From NCBI GenBank assembly GCA_016744575.1, contig JADGEC010000024.1, forward strand, positions 1 to 35,500: a stretch of 35,500 nt of DNA, read 5' to 3'. The stretch comes from Sulfurimonadaceae bacterium. Its GTDB lineage: Bacteria > Campylobacterota > Campylobacteria > Campylobacterales > Sulfurimonadaceae. This document shows, in pieces, positions 7,760-15,267 of the stretch. Numbering within the stretch: the first letter of the stretch is position 1; each line of letters begins with the position of its first letter. The translations under genes were made by a program, and so were the position numbers. Under the pieces are notes generated by a model, which saw nothing but the letters and a program-made list of their open reading frames with translations, made no database searches and had not been told where the DNA came from.

Positions 7760-8836
7760 ATGAACCCCTTATTAGATCCATTTGATCTGGGTGGTCTGAT
7801 GCTAGAGAATCGCATTGTCATGGCCCCATTGACACGCTGTAGAGCAGAGGCCGAGCATACTCCCGGTGTATTGATGAAAGAGTACTATGCACAGCGGGCC
7901 ACTGCCGGACTTATCATCGCTGAAGCGACGATGGTGATGGAGGGTACTTCAGCATTTTGGACGGAACCGGGTATCTACTCACCGGCTCAAGTCAAAGGCT
8001 GGAAAGCTGTCACTGACGCAGTCCATGCAGAGGGTGGACGTATATTTCTACAGCTCTGGCATGGTGGACGGGCTTGCCATCCGTTGTTGAACGATGGTCG
8101 TGAAGCAGTCGCTCCAAGTGCGATGCGTATCCGCGGTGATGAGGTACATACTCCTGAGGGTAAACAGCCCTATACCATCCCTAGGAAACTCTCTTTGGAT
8201 GAGATCGCTATGATAGTCGAAGGTTTCAGGCTGGCTGCCGTCAATGCAAAAAAAGCGGGTTTTGATGGGGTCGAGGTACATGGGGCCAACGGTTATCTCA
8301 TCGATGAGTTCCTGCGTGATGGAAGTAATCACAGAACAGACAGTTATGGTGGCCCATTTGAGAACAGGGCACGACTTTTGTTCGAGGTGCTTGATGCAGT
8401 CTGTAGTGTCTGGGAAAATCATCGTGTCGGGCTTCGTCTTTCGCCGCTAAACAGTTATAACGATATGAAAGAGAGTCATCCTGTCGAACTGTTCAGTTGG
8501 CTGGCAGAAGAGCTAGATCGATTTGGGTTGGGTTATCTTCATGTGATGCGAGCCGACTTCTTAGATAAGCAGCATGGCGATATCCTGAGCTCTATACGAG
8601 GACTCTATAATGGGACCCTGATCGCTAACATGGGTTATACCAGTGAGGAAGCTGCTGAAGCGGTAAAGACAAAAAAGGTCGACGCTGTGGCTTTTGGGAC
8701 TTATTTTTTAGCAAATCCTGATCTGGTCGAACGTATCAAGACGTCTGCCCCACTTAACGAAGCCGACCCGGACACTTTCTATTCACCCGGAGCAAAAGGC
8801 TACACAGATTATCCTCTCCTGAGTGTTGATGAATAG
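7760..8836 (+). CDS. Old Yellow Enzyme family alkene reductase
   Basis: This 358-residue FMN-dependent ene-reductase is in the NemA/OYE class. It has the expected N-terminus LENRIVMAPLTRCRAE (Thr25 near the flavin), QLWHGGR, and the substrate-binding trio His174, Asn177 and Tyr179 in EVHGANGYLIDEF. It also has RTDSYGGPFENRARLL and the C-terminal phosphate-binding part IANMGYTSEEA ... DAVAFGTYFLANPDL. The family reduces activated C=C bonds and sometimes nitro compounds with NAD(P)H in the cytoplasm; the physiological substrate is usually unknown. AAGGAGAG precedes the ATG. It converges with the yceI-like gene and the two are separated by stem-loops. Confidence 0.92.
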   Translation: MNPLLDPFDLGGLMLENRIVMAPLTRCRAEAEHTPGVLMKEYYAQRATAGLIIAEATMVMEGTSAFWTEPGIYSPAQVKGWKAVTDAVHAEGGRIFLQLWHGGRACHPLLNDGREAVAPSAMRIRGDEVHTPEGKQPYTIPRKLSLDEIAMIVEGFRLAAVNAKKAGFDGVEVHGANGYLIDEFLRDGSNHRTDSYGGPFENRARLLFEVLDAVCSVWENHRVGLRLSPLNSYNDMKESHPVELFSWLAEELDRFGLGYLHVMRADFLDKQHGDILSSIRGLYNGTLIANMGYTSEEAAEAVKTKKVDAVAFGTYFLANPDLVERIKTSAPLNEADPDTFYSPGAKGYTDYPLLSVDE

Positions 8837-8909
8837 AGTCGCTCTCATGAGCTTGCATGATATCAGAGATCAAAGAAAGTGTGAGGCCTTTGACCTAAGA
8901 GAGTGACTC
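8836..8909. terminator. Inverted repeat between convergent genes
   Basis: GAGTCGCTCTC at 8836-8846 pairs with GAGAGTGACTC at 8899-8909 (one G-U pair), starting at the stop codon of the reductase gene. A second hairpin (GGTGATGA ... CTCTC GAA GAGAG ... TCATCATC, about 8930-8964) overlaps the end of the opposing gene. Together they probably serve as a bidirectional termination region; neither has a long T run. Confidence 0.45.
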
Positions 8910-8960
8910 TGCCAGACTGCTATCATAGGGGTGATGAGAACTCTCGAAGAGAGATCATCA

Positions 8961-9536
8961 TCATCCCTGCGTCATGATCCCTTCGAGTTCGATGTTTAGT
9001 TTGACCTTGTCATCGACCAACAGGCCTCCCGTCTCCAGCATTTTATTGAAGTTGATGTTGAACGCTTTACGATCGATCTTTCCTTCTAATGCAAGTGCGG
9101 CGCGGCTATTACCCCATGGGTCTTTGATAATACCGCTGACATCCTCTACCTCCATCTCTATCTGTTTTGTCACATCTTTGATGGTCAGTTCGACGATAGC
9201 TTTGTCGCCTTCATGTTTGATGAGCTTCAGTGTCATCTGCGGATACTTTTCGGCATCAAAAAAGTCTGCACTTCGCAGATGGTCGTCACGTTTTTTGTTT
9301 TGCGTAGTAATAGAGCTGACCGTTACTGTCCCTTCTATACTGGAGAGCACCTTACTCTTCTCGTCAAGAGAGAAAGAGCCTTCGAACTCTTGAAAGTTTC
9401 CTGTGACATTACTTATCATCATGTGTTTGACTTTGAAACCAATATTTGAATGAGATGTGTCGACATTAAAATCTGCACCGACTAGTGATGTAAGACCTAA
9501 CATACCTGCTAACGCTAATGAGATGATACTCTTCAT
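8961..9536 (-). CDS. YceI family periplasmic protein
   Basis: This 191-residue protein has a clear signal peptide (MKSIISLALAGMLGLTSLVGA, cleavage about residue 21) and then the YceI lipocalin-like domain: FNVDTSHSNIGFKVKHMMISNVTGNFQEFEG, RDDHLRSADFFDAEKYP and NSRAALALEGKIDRKAFNI. YceI proteins are periplasmic beta-barrels that bind long-chain isoprenoids such as polyprenyl pyrophosphates and are often induced by alkaline or envelope stress. It is a single gene converging with the OYE gene. About 470 bases of AT-rich DNA lie upstream, so it must carry its own promoter there. Confidence 0.93.
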   Translation of the reverse strand: MKSIISLALAGMLGLTSLVGADFNVDTSHSNIGFKVKHMMISNVTGNFQEFEGSFSLDEKSKVLSSIEGTVTVSSITTQNKKRDDHLRSADFFDAEKYPQMTLKLIKHEGDKAIVELTIKDVTKQIEMEVEDVSGIIKDPWGNSRAALALEGKIDRKAFNINFNKMLETGGLLVDDKVKLNIELEGIMTQG

Positions 9537-9941
9537 GATCTATCCTTGTGGGGTTTTTACGAATACTATGATGTTCTCGTGTAGTACTCTGGAACTATAG
9601 CATGAGCAGATTTCATTTATAAAGAGTAATTACACTAATATTTTAGATTAATATTTTTTTATAGTGTCAGAGAAAATGATTTTGCGATCAATGATATATA
9701 TACATTTGACAAGATCAATAACAAATGGAAGTATTCATTGTTAGTCCCATAGCCTAGATTTTGATAAACATATGACAAGTACGTGGAGTCGTGATGATCT
9801 ATTTTTCGGAAAGATCATCATTCATGGTAAACGTTAGGATGGTGTGAGCATGATCGAGATCAAACGTAGCGCGTATACGCCGCCTTACTCTGGCTGCACA
9901 ATGCACTAAGACCTCTAGGATGACCAGTGCTATGAGTGCGC
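9537..9941. other. AT-rich intergenic stretch at island edge
   Basis: There is no supported gene. The part from 9600 to 9780 is very AT-rich. A hairpin GATGATCT/AGATCATC lies at 9793-9819. A GTTAGGAT at 9833 resembles an integron core site, but its partner is poor. The following GC-richer part to 9941 has no coding character on either strand that I trust. Confidence 0.35.
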
Positions 9942-9995
9942 GATCTAACAAGGTGCTGCTGCGGACAGATCTTCCGCAGAACACGACGTCATATC
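9942..9995 (+). repeat. Decayed attC-like dyad
   Basis: GATCTAAC (9942-9949, matching RYYYAAC) faces GTCATATC (9988-9995). These pair at 6 of 8 positions. Inside, GTG/CAC and the perfect CTGCGG/CCGCAG stem surround a nine-base loop. The order of outer core box, unpaired spacer, inner stem and loop is that of an integron recombination site, but the right core reads GTC instead of GTT, so it would be inactive. It could also be an ordinary hairpin in the leader of the next gene, which starts 14 bases later. Confidence 0.25.
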
Positions 9996-10008
9996 TAAAG
10001 GAAGTGCT

Positions 10009-10429
10009 ATGACACCATTAAAAAACAGCGATGTGATCAATAAATATGATAGTTATCCCAGTGATATAAGAGTAAGACTTTTGGAGCTACGAGAACTTAT
10101 ATATGAAGTAGCAAACGATGAAGAGAGCATAGGTGCTATTGAAGAGACATTAAAATGGAATGAACCAAGCTATATAAGTAAGAATGGAAGCACATTGAGA
10201 ATTGATTGGAAAAGATCAAAACCAAATCAATATTCGATGTATTTTAATTGTAAGACTAGATTAGTCGAGACATTCAGAGAACTTTTAAGTGATAGATTTC
10301 AATTTGAAGGAAATCGAGAGATCGTTTTTCAAAAAAGATACTATATTTGATAAAGAAGCTTTAAAATACTGTATCTTATTATCATTGACTTACCATGATA
10401 GAAAACATCTACTTATGTTAGATGAGTAA
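10009..10429 (+). pseudogene. DUF1801 protein with one-base frameshift
   Basis: The frame opened by the ATG at 10009 (AAAGGAAG upstream) reads as a DUF1801 protein (NKYDSYPSDIRVRLLELRELIYEVA, GAIEETLKWNEPSY, FNCKTRLVETFRELL) but stops at 10350 after 113 residues. After the run C-AAAAAA at 10330-10336 the next frame continues the family C-terminus (FDKEALKYCILLSLTYHDRKH, then LLMLDE) and stops at 10427-10429. Removing one base restores a 139-residue protein of normal length. That full stop codon overlaps the next ATG as ATGAGTAA. The cause may be a true disruption, a sequencing slip in the A6 run, or recoding. DUF1801 proteins (YdhG/Fra-like fold) have no firmly known function. Base composition is AT-richer than in the flanking genes. 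Confidence 0.8.
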
Positions 10430-10667
10430 AAATAGAACAAGTAGTAGGGGGAGACAGATGAGAGAATCCTTTAAAAGTAAGATCATTGAAGTCTGTAATA
10501 AAAAGATCGAAGCCAAAGGCTCAGATGTAGGACTATCGTTTTATGCATTTTTTGCGAACAAAAATGGTGATCCAGAACTGCTGATGGAAGTTGCAGAATG
10601 GTGGATCTTGACAAACAAGCTAGACCACTTTGAAAAAGCTATGAAGATCAAAAAAATGGTTGAGTGA
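10422..10667 (+). CDS. Small conserved-looking protein, unknown
   Basis: This is an 81-residue reading frame from 10422, or 69 residues from the ATG at 10458 (MRESFKSKIIEV). The latter start has a GGGGGAG site six bases upstream and is preferred by me. The sequence KSKIIEVCNKKIEAKGSDVG, LSFYAFFANKNGDPELLMEVAEWWI and LDHFEKAMKIKKMV is well-formed. It resembles a small bacterial family I recall as DUF6500, which has no known function; I am not certain of the number. The overlap of the upstream start with the repaired DUF1801 stop suggests that the two were one transcription unit. Confidence 0.65.
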   Translation: MSKNRTSSRGRQMRESFKSKIIEVCNKKIEAKGSDVGLSFYAFFANKNGDPELLMEVAEWWILTNKLDHFEKAMKIKKMVE

Positions 10668-10758
10668 GATCAAACATAACAAGACTTTGCAAGATATAGT
10701 CGATTCTGTGGATGCAGTTATTTTTCAAACTAAACTTTAGTGCTAGAAGGAGATCATC

Positions 10759-11445
10759 GTGTTTACAAATAAGAAAGCACTTCTATTAGACATGAATAAC
10801 ACCTTCATGTTTGGAGAAGATAGATTTGATGAAAATGAAGACTTCTTTATGTATTACAATAGTATTGGTGGAAAACTGCCTAAAGATGACCTAGACCGTA
10901 TTATTAGGTCGACCTATCAATACCTTGATGAAAGATATACAGATGAAAGATATAGGCATGCTTTTCCCTCGGTAGAGGAAGCAATGGCAAATACTCTAGA
11001 TAGGGAGTTGTCTGCGGAAGAAAAAGAAAAGATCATTAATACTTTTGCTTTTCATGAACTTGGTCATATCCCGAAAGAATTTGTTGAAGTACTACATAGA
11101 CTAAAAAAACGTTTTATCCTATCTGTTGTTATCGATATCTGGTCGCCAAAAGATGTTTGGCTTGAAATATTTAAAAAAACAGGGATAAGTGAATTGTTCT
11201 CTGCGGCTTCGTTTTCCTCAGATCACGGGATGGTCAAGCCATCACCCAGACCGTTTGAACTGGTTGTCCATAGATTGGACTTGACTAAGGAAGAGTGTTT
11301 GATCGTAGGTGATTGTGTAAGAAGGGACCTTGGAGGGGCTATAGCTGCTAGGATCGATTGTATCTTGGTCGGTGGAGCTGAAGACTCAAAAGCAATCGAC
11401 TACTATCCAACTCTTTTAGAGTTTTGTGATGATCTTGCCTTTTAG
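10759..11445 (+). CDS. HAD-superfamily hydrolase
   Basis: This is a 228-residue protein starting with GTG at 10759 behind AAGGAG. The HAD motifs are in order: motif I LLLDMNNTF (Asp11 as nucleophile), motif II VVIDIWSPKD, motif III with Lys in MVKPSPRPFE and motif IV IVGDCVRRDLGGA. A helical cap lies between motifs I and II (about residues 20-95), as in subfamily I phosphatases. Motif I has Asn13 where phosphatases usually have the general acid Asp (DxD), so the activity may be altered or slow. The substrate is unknown. It lies in the AT-rich island of unrelated small genes, 91 bases after the previous one. Confidence 0.82.
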   Translation: MFTNKKALLLDMNNTFMFGEDRFDENEDFFMYYNSIGGKLPKDDLDRIIRSTYQYLDERYTDERYRHAFPSVEEAMANTLDRELSAEEKEKIINTFAFHELGHIPKEFVEVLHRLKKRFILSVVIDIWSPKDVWLEIFKKTGISELFSAASFSSDHGMVKPSPRPFELVVHRLDLTKEECLIVGDCVRRDLGGAIAARIDCILVGGAEDSKAIDYYPTLLEFCDDLAF

Positions 11446-11558
11446 ATCTTTTTGTTAAATGACAAGACTCTTCTACAGTCGTGGATAATACTATCTTATG
11501 ATATTAAGGCTATTTGGTATAAAGTATCTACTAATAAATAGGTATAAGAAGGAATGAG

Positions 11559-11924
11559 ATGAACGTACATGAAAAGATCGATTATATTGAACTGCCTGCA
11601 AAAGATCTAGACGCGGTAAAAGAGTTTTTCAGAGCTGCCTTTGGTTGGAAGTTCACTGATTTTGGACCTGATTATACAGCCTTTAGTGATGAAGGTCTTG
11701 ATGGCGGGTTTTATAGATCAGACTTGATCTCATCAACAAAGAATGGTAGTGCTTTAGTCGTCTTCTATAGTAACGATCTGGAAAAGACATTATCAAAGAT
11801 CGAAGATGCTGATGGCAAGATCATAAAACAGATATTTGAGTTCCCCGGCGGAAGAAGAGCACATTTTTCAGATCCAAATGGAAATGAGTATGCGGTATGG
11901 TCTGATATTAGTGAAAAGAGCTAG
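11559..11924 (+). CDS. VOC family (glyoxalase/bleomycin-resistance fold) protein
   Basis: This 121-residue single-domain VOC protein has two beta-alpha-beta modules: IDYIELPAKDLDAVKEFFRAAFGWKFTDFGPDYTAF, and VVFYSNDLEKTLSKIEDADGKIIKQIFEFPGGRRAHFSDPNGNEYAVW. The C-terminal FSDPNGNEYAVW is the family signature. Members act as dimers in glyoxal metabolism, dioxygenation or antibiotic sequestration; the ligand here cannot be predicted. AAGGAATGAG precedes the ATG. VOC genes are common passengers of integron cassettes and mobile islands, and an attC-like site begins about 50 bases after its stop codon. Confidence 0.88.
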   Translation: MNVHEKIDYIELPAKDLDAVKEFFRAAFGWKFTDFGPDYTAFSDEGLDGGFYRSDLISSTKNGSALVVFYSNDLEKTLSKIEDADGKIIKQIFEFPGGRRAHFSDPNGNEYAVWSDISEKS

Positions 11925-11972
11925 GGTCGGTCAGACGGCATTTTACATGAAGTGGCGTCTATCGATGAAAAA

Positions 11973-12038
11973 GTACAACAAAGCTAGCCATAGGGAGTTC
12001 CACCCTACGTGTTGCAGTCCCTGTTAGCAGCGTTAATA
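11973..12038 (+). repeat. Candidate integron attC recombination site
   Basis: The outer core AAC at 11977-11979 faces GTT at 12032-12034. Inside, spacers AAA and AGC separate these from inner boxes GCTA (11983-11986) and TAGC (12025-12028), followed by AGGGA (11991-11995) pairing with TCCCT (12018-12022) across an internal asymmetry. The central part has GTTGCAGTCCC, reminiscent of Vibrio-type cassette repeats, and the right end CAGCGTTA is typical. The AAC-AAA-GC opening also fits. The R boxes are imperfect relative to RYYYAAC/GTTRRRY. The site lies between the VOC gene and the next ORF, which starts 15 bases downstream, as in cassettes. Confidence 0.45.
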
Positions 12039-12053
12039 GACAAGGTATACATA

Positions 12054-12404
12054 ATGAATTTTGAAGAAATACCTGAAGAAGAGCTGATCAAAATAGCCAA
12101 TTCGATGATGGATGATCTGATGGATGCATCTACTTCTATTGATTATGAACGTCATGTGCAAGACTTTACGGACAGATTGAAAAAGATCGTGACAAAAGAA
12201 CATCTAAATGATGTTTGTGAAAAATACCAGAAGGAAAAAGGGTATTTTGCAGAAAGAGAGCTGATCTCTGTTCTGCGTAGACCGACTTCTGCGATCGTCA
12301 TTTGGAGGCAAAGGTTTACAAAGGTAAGTGGAGAGTATTTAGCCGAAATGTTAATAGTCCATAAAGATGGCAGATTTTTAGTCGATCATGCTTGGGTGAT
12401 ATAA
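12054..12404 (+). CDS. Hypothetical protein, cassette-like
   Basis: The product is 116 residues from the ATG at 12054 (CAAGG eight bases upstream). It is unrecognised: an acidic helical N-terminus (MNFEEIPEEELIKIANSMMDDLMDAS, then a HVQDFTDRLKKIVTKEHL helix) and a basic beta-like C-terminus (RRPTSAIVIWRQRF, EYLAEMLIVHKDGRFLVDHAW). There is no signal peptide. The reading frame is compact and begins 15 bases after the attC-like site, the usual spacing for a gene cassette. No attC follows it at the expected place, although TAACAGCCTCATTTGA at 12407-12422 looks like a left half without its partner. Confidence 0.65.
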   Translation: MNFEEIPEEELIKIANSMMDDLMDASTSIDYERHVQDFTDRLKKIVTKEHLNDVCEKYQKEKGYFAERELISVLRRPTSAIVIWRQRFTKVSGEYLAEMLIVHKDGRFLVDHAWVI

Positions 12405-12884
12405 ATGCTAACAGCCTCATTTGACGAGCCGATGAAGATGGGATAAGGGTGGGGTATGGATAAGCCTGGATCTACAGAGATTCTGCATCAACATCAAGCT
12501 AGGACAGGTGGATCTGTCTCCTCGATACTCTTAGACATAAAACATAGAAACGGTATTATCATCCTTTCGCATCAAACTTCACTTTATGATGATGAGCCTA
12601 ATGATATTGGTTCATTATCTATGGCACTGATGTATTGACATGATAGGAGTGCCGTATGATAAAAGTCATCATCGATGTGTTCTGCGTAAGTAATCAGATA
12701 GGCAGCCTATAAAGAGTCTACCTCCCCACTAAGTGTCACCAGCCCGCTTTTCCTGAGATAAAAGCATAAGTATCGTCAAGATGACGATACTCTGTAGAAC
12801 TTGCCGATCTAATGCCATATCAAGCCAAAGAGTCAGGACGGAACAGTGCATTATACATAGCTGAAATATCGTGACCGCAATAAT
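12405..12884. other. Gene-poor stretch after cassette-like genes
   Basis: A 60-codon frame at 12456-12638 is present but looks non-native and matches nothing I know. A perfect hairpin of 10-bp arms (AGTATCGTCA at 12769-12778, TGACGATACT at 12782-12791, 3-base loop) has no T run. A short ORF with a good ribosome site is listed separately. The stretch otherwise shows nothing firm. Confidence 0.4.
12656..12712 (+). CDS. 18-codon ORF with good ribosome site
   Basis: AGGAG at 12645-12649 precedes ATG at 12656 with ideal spacing, and the frame reads MIKVIIDVFCVSNQIGSL before TAA. It could be a leader peptide or the broken beginning of a longer gene, since the MIKVIIDVF start looks like a beta-strand of a folded protein. 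It could equally be chance. Confidence 0.2.
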   Translation: MIKVIIDVFCVSNQIGSL

Positions 12885-12937
12885 GTTACTTATCGTTTAC
12901 AAAGCGTTACATGCCTATTAACAATACTTGGTACAAT
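12885..12937 (+). promoter_or_regulatory. Promoter with GTTAC operator repeats (copy 1)
   Basis: GTTAC at 12885, GTTTAC at 12895 and GTTAC at 12906 form direct repeats at one helical turn. Sixteen bases later comes CTTGGTACAAT (12927-12937), whose TACAAT at 12932-12937 serves as the -10. The 26-base core 12885-12910 matches the element at 15268-15293 at 20 positions, with identical distance to CTTGGTA. This suggests one activator, of the kind that binds tandem half-sites. Confidence 0.6.
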
Positions 12938-12966
12938 CTATTAATAACTTCATAAAAGGACATGTC

Positions 12967-13584
12967 ATGAACGTCAGTTCGGTAAGTCTAAATCAGGTGA
13001 TGCAGACGAGCTCATCACAATCAAACAGTGCTGCACTTACTGCCGCACAGAAGTCACTCATCGAAGAGACTTTGGCAGAGTATGATGTCGACAACCTCTC
13101 CAAAAGTGATGCTCAAGAGATCGTAAAGTCTTTTGAAGAAGCAGGGATCCAACCTTCTGCTGCCTTAGAAAGTGCGATGTCTACAGCGGGCTTTGATGCT
13201 AAAGAGGTCGGCACGATGGCTGCTGTCGGTCCGCAGGGCGGCGGAGGTGGAAGACCAATGGGACCACCACCGCCGGCTTCAGAAGAGGAGCTCTCAGCCA
13301 TTGAAGAACTACTGGAGAGTCTTCTTAGTATAGAAGAGGATGAAGAGAGTGAGAGTACTACGACCTCCTCTTCAGTCTCTTCATTTGAAAATATTCTGGA
13401 CTATACCTACAAAGTCGTTAATCTTAAAGAGGATGCCAAAGCAGAAGTGATGGATATTCTCAACAAGTACAATTCAGAAGATAACATACATTCTCAAGAA
13501 GAGACTCAGGCCTACATCGTCAACTCTCTGAGTCAGATATTTAATGAACCGGATAACTTCAACTCATTTTCGTTTTATGCATAA
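12967..13584 (+). CDS. Acidic Pro/Gly/Ser-rich protein next to CotH gene
   Basis: The start is the ATG at 12967, behind AAAAGGA. An in-frame TTG at 12928 overlaps the -10 element and is rejected. The 205-residue product has no signal peptide. Residues 23-85 are helical (LTAAQKSLIEETLAEYD, DAQEIVKSFEEAGIQPSAALESAMSTAGFDAKEV) and recall EF-hand-like proteins of unknown function. Residues 89-103 are PQGGGGGRPMGPPPP, 105-129 are rich in Glu and 130-139 are almost pure Ser/Thr (STTTSSSVSS). A helical C-terminus follows. Next comes the CotH-like kinase gene, 87 bases away with its own ribosome site, so this protein is a candidate partner or substrate. That role is inference only. Confidence 0.8.
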   Translation: MNVSSVSLNQVMQTSSSQSNSAALTAAQKSLIEETLAEYDVDNLSKSDAQEIVKSFEEAGIQPSAALESAMSTAGFDAKEVGTMAAVGPQGGGGGRPMGPPPPASEEELSAIEELLESLLSIEEDEESESTTTSSSVSSFENILDYTYKVVNLKEDAKAEVMDILNKYNSEDNIHSQEETQAYIVNSLSQIFNEPDNFNSFSFYA

Positions 13585-13671
13585 GTAAAGAACTTTATAT
13601 AGCAATATTCTTTAGAAGCATAAGATGAGCGTAGAGACTGTCAATGCAAAACAATTAAAATAGGAGAAAGA

Positions 13672-15207
13672 ATGAGCAAGACATCCAGGACCGTACTTTA
13701 TTTACTACTGATGGCTTCACTGCTGATGTTTAGTGGATGTGGAGACAGTGACTCTTCTACCGAGGAAGATACAAATACCAGCACTGAGACCAATACGACC
13801 ATAACCGATACGGATTTTGAGACGACTGATTGGACAGAGGCGACACATAGTAAAGGTGCGGATCCAGACTTTGATGAGGTCTTTGATGACACGCAGGTGA
13901 AGCGTTTTGACTTTGTGGTCACTTCTGAGCGTTGGCAGAGTATGTTAGATGATATGACTGAGACGTACGGTACATTTGGTGGAGATGCTGCTTCTGGACC
14001 TGGTGCCGGCGGTCCGGGTGCTGTTGGTGGTCCTGGTGATACTGCTGGCGGTCCAGGAGGTGCTGCTGAAGGTACTCTCGATGGTGTCGCTCCAGCTGCT
14101 GAAGAGACTGTTTTAGTCGATAGTGATGAAGACCCTATCTTTGTACCGGCAGACATCTACTACGATGGCATACAGTGGTATCGTGTGGGGATACGCTTCA
14201 AGGGTAACTCAAGTTTACAGACTAGCTGGGAAAATGGTATATTGAAACTCTCTTTCAAGTTGGACTTTGATGAGTTTGAAGACGATTACCCGCAGATAGA
14301 CAACCAGCGTTTTTACGGGTTCAAAAAGTTTAGTCTGAAGAACAATTTTGATGACAGCTCATTTTTACGAGAAAAAGTCGCCGCTGATGTCTTCAAAGAT
14401 GCTGGTCTTGCTGTGTCGCATACCGCCTTTTATGCACTCTACATCGACCATGGTGAAGGACCGGAGTATTTCGGACTCTATACCCTTGTTGAAGAGGTAG
14501 ATGGTACAGTGCTTGATACCCAGTTTTCAGAAGATGATGGCAATCTCTATAAACCAGAAGATGGTAGTGCTGACTTTGTCGAAAACACTTTTGATGCCGA
14601 TGACTTTACTAAAAAGACCAATGAGGATGATGAGGACTGGTCAGATATTGAGTCTCTTTTTGCAGCCTTACATGATGGCAACCGCACTACTGATGCGCTC
14701 ACATGGAGAGAAGAGCTTGAAACTGTTTTTGATGTGGACCAATATCTGAAATATCTTGCGGTCAATGGTATCATCCAAAACTGGGATTCTTATGGACTGA
14801 TGACGCACAACTACTACTTGTATAACAACCCTGACAATGGTAAATTGACATGGATCCCCTGGGATCACAATGAAGCACTGGAAGAGGGGAAGAGGACTGG
14901 TGCATTAGCTCTGGACTTTTCAGATCTTGATGATGCCAGCTGGCCGTTGATCGCTAAGATCTATGAAGATACGGAGTACAAAGTACAATACGATCTCTAT
15001 CTTCAAGAGGTGATCGATGGCGCTTTTTCGACGGCGACTATGCAGGATAAGTATGATACCTATTCGAATCTGATAGAAGAGTATGCGACATCAGAGAGAA
15101 GCGGTTATAGTTTCTTGAACAGTAGCAGTGACTTCACTGATGCTATCACTGAGTTAAAGGCACATGCCAGCGATCGTGCGACAGCCGTCGCAGACTATCT
15201 GGAATAA
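13672..15207 (+). CDS. CotH-like atypical kinase lipoprotein
   Basis: The 511-residue product has a lipoprotein signal with Cys23 (LLMFSGC), so it is exported and lipid-anchored. A Gly/Pro/Ala-rich linker (about residues 104-140) interrupts the N-terminal part after FDFVVTSERWQSMLDDM. CotH signatures follow: YRVGIRFKGNSSLQTS, KLSFKLDFDEF, RFYGFKKFSLKNNFDDSSFLREKVAADVFKDAGL, YFGLYTLVEEVDG, LYKPEDG and the C-terminal NYYLYNNPDNGKLTWIPWDHNEAL. Bacillus CotH is an atypical protein kinase phosphorylating coat proteins; the Lys, Glu and Asp needed appear to be kept (FSLK, LVEEVDG, PWDHNEAL). GGAGAAAG precedes the ATG. A strong terminator follows at 15222-15249. Its role in a Gram-negative envelope is unknown. 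Confidence 0.88.
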   Translation: MSKTSRTVLYLLLMASLLMFSGCGDSDSSTEEDTNTSTETNTTITDTDFETTDWTEATHSKGADPDFDEVFDDTQVKRFDFVVTSERWQSMLDDMTETYGTFGGDAASGPGAGGPGAVGGPGDTAGGPGGAAEGTLDGVAPAAEETVLVDSDEDPIFVPADIYYDGIQWYRVGIRFKGNSSLQTSWENGILKLSFKLDFDEFEDDYPQIDNQRFYGFKKFSLKNNFDDSSFLREKVAADVFKDAGLAVSHTAFYALYIDHGEGPEYFGLYTLVEEVDGTVLDTQFSEDDGNLYKPEDGSADFVENTFDADDFTKKTNEDDEDWSDIESLFAALHDGNRTTDALTWREELETVFDVDQYLKYLAVNGIIQNWDSYGLMTHNYYLYNNPDNGKLTWIPWDHNEALEEGKRTGALALDFSDLDDASWPLIAKIYEDTEYKVQYDLYLQEVIDGAFSTATMQDKYDTYSNLIEEYATSERSGYSFLNSSSDFTDAITELKAHASDRATAVADYLE

Positions 15208-15221
15208 AAGACTACTACTAT

Positions 15222-15260
15222 CAAGAGATCTGCTTCATCAGATCTCTTGCGCTTTCTTGC
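15222..15260 (+). terminator. Strong stem-loop after CotH-like gene
   Basis: CAAGAGATCTG at 15222-15232 and CAGATCTCTTG at 15239-15249 form a perfect 11-bp stem with a six-base loop. CGCTTTCTT follows. It ends the two-gene unit 12967-15207 before the independent promoter of the DUF1566 gene. Confidence 0.8.
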
Positions 15261-15267
15261 ATCTTCT

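Noticed and set aside
8048-8422. Minus-strand 124-codon frame inside the Old Yellow Enzyme gene
   Set aside because: It is fully contained in a well-conserved gene and has no ribosome site or family resemblance.
9793-9840. GATGATCT/AGATCATC hairpin with GTTAGGAT as an attC site
   Set aside because: The outer arms pair at too few positions and no matching left core exists.
10668-10758. TAAC ... TGCA ... TGCA ... GTTA between the 81-aa gene and the HAD gene as a further attC site
   Set aside because: The arms are offset by seven bases and lack the inner box geometry, so the symmetry is probably chance.
12456-12638. 60-codon plus-strand frame after the cassette-like gene
   Set aside because: The amino-acid sequence matches no family I know and the composition looks random, although a G-rich stretch precedes the ATG. 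Kept only as a note in the intergenic entry.
12769-12791. Perfect 10-bp palindrome as a Rho-independent terminator
   Set aside because: It lacks a following T run and no clear gene ends just before it.
13698-14156. Long minus-strand frame opposite the CotH-like gene
   Set aside because: It is a shadow caused by the repetitive Gly/Pro codons; the plus-strand product has a lipoprotein signal and family motifs.
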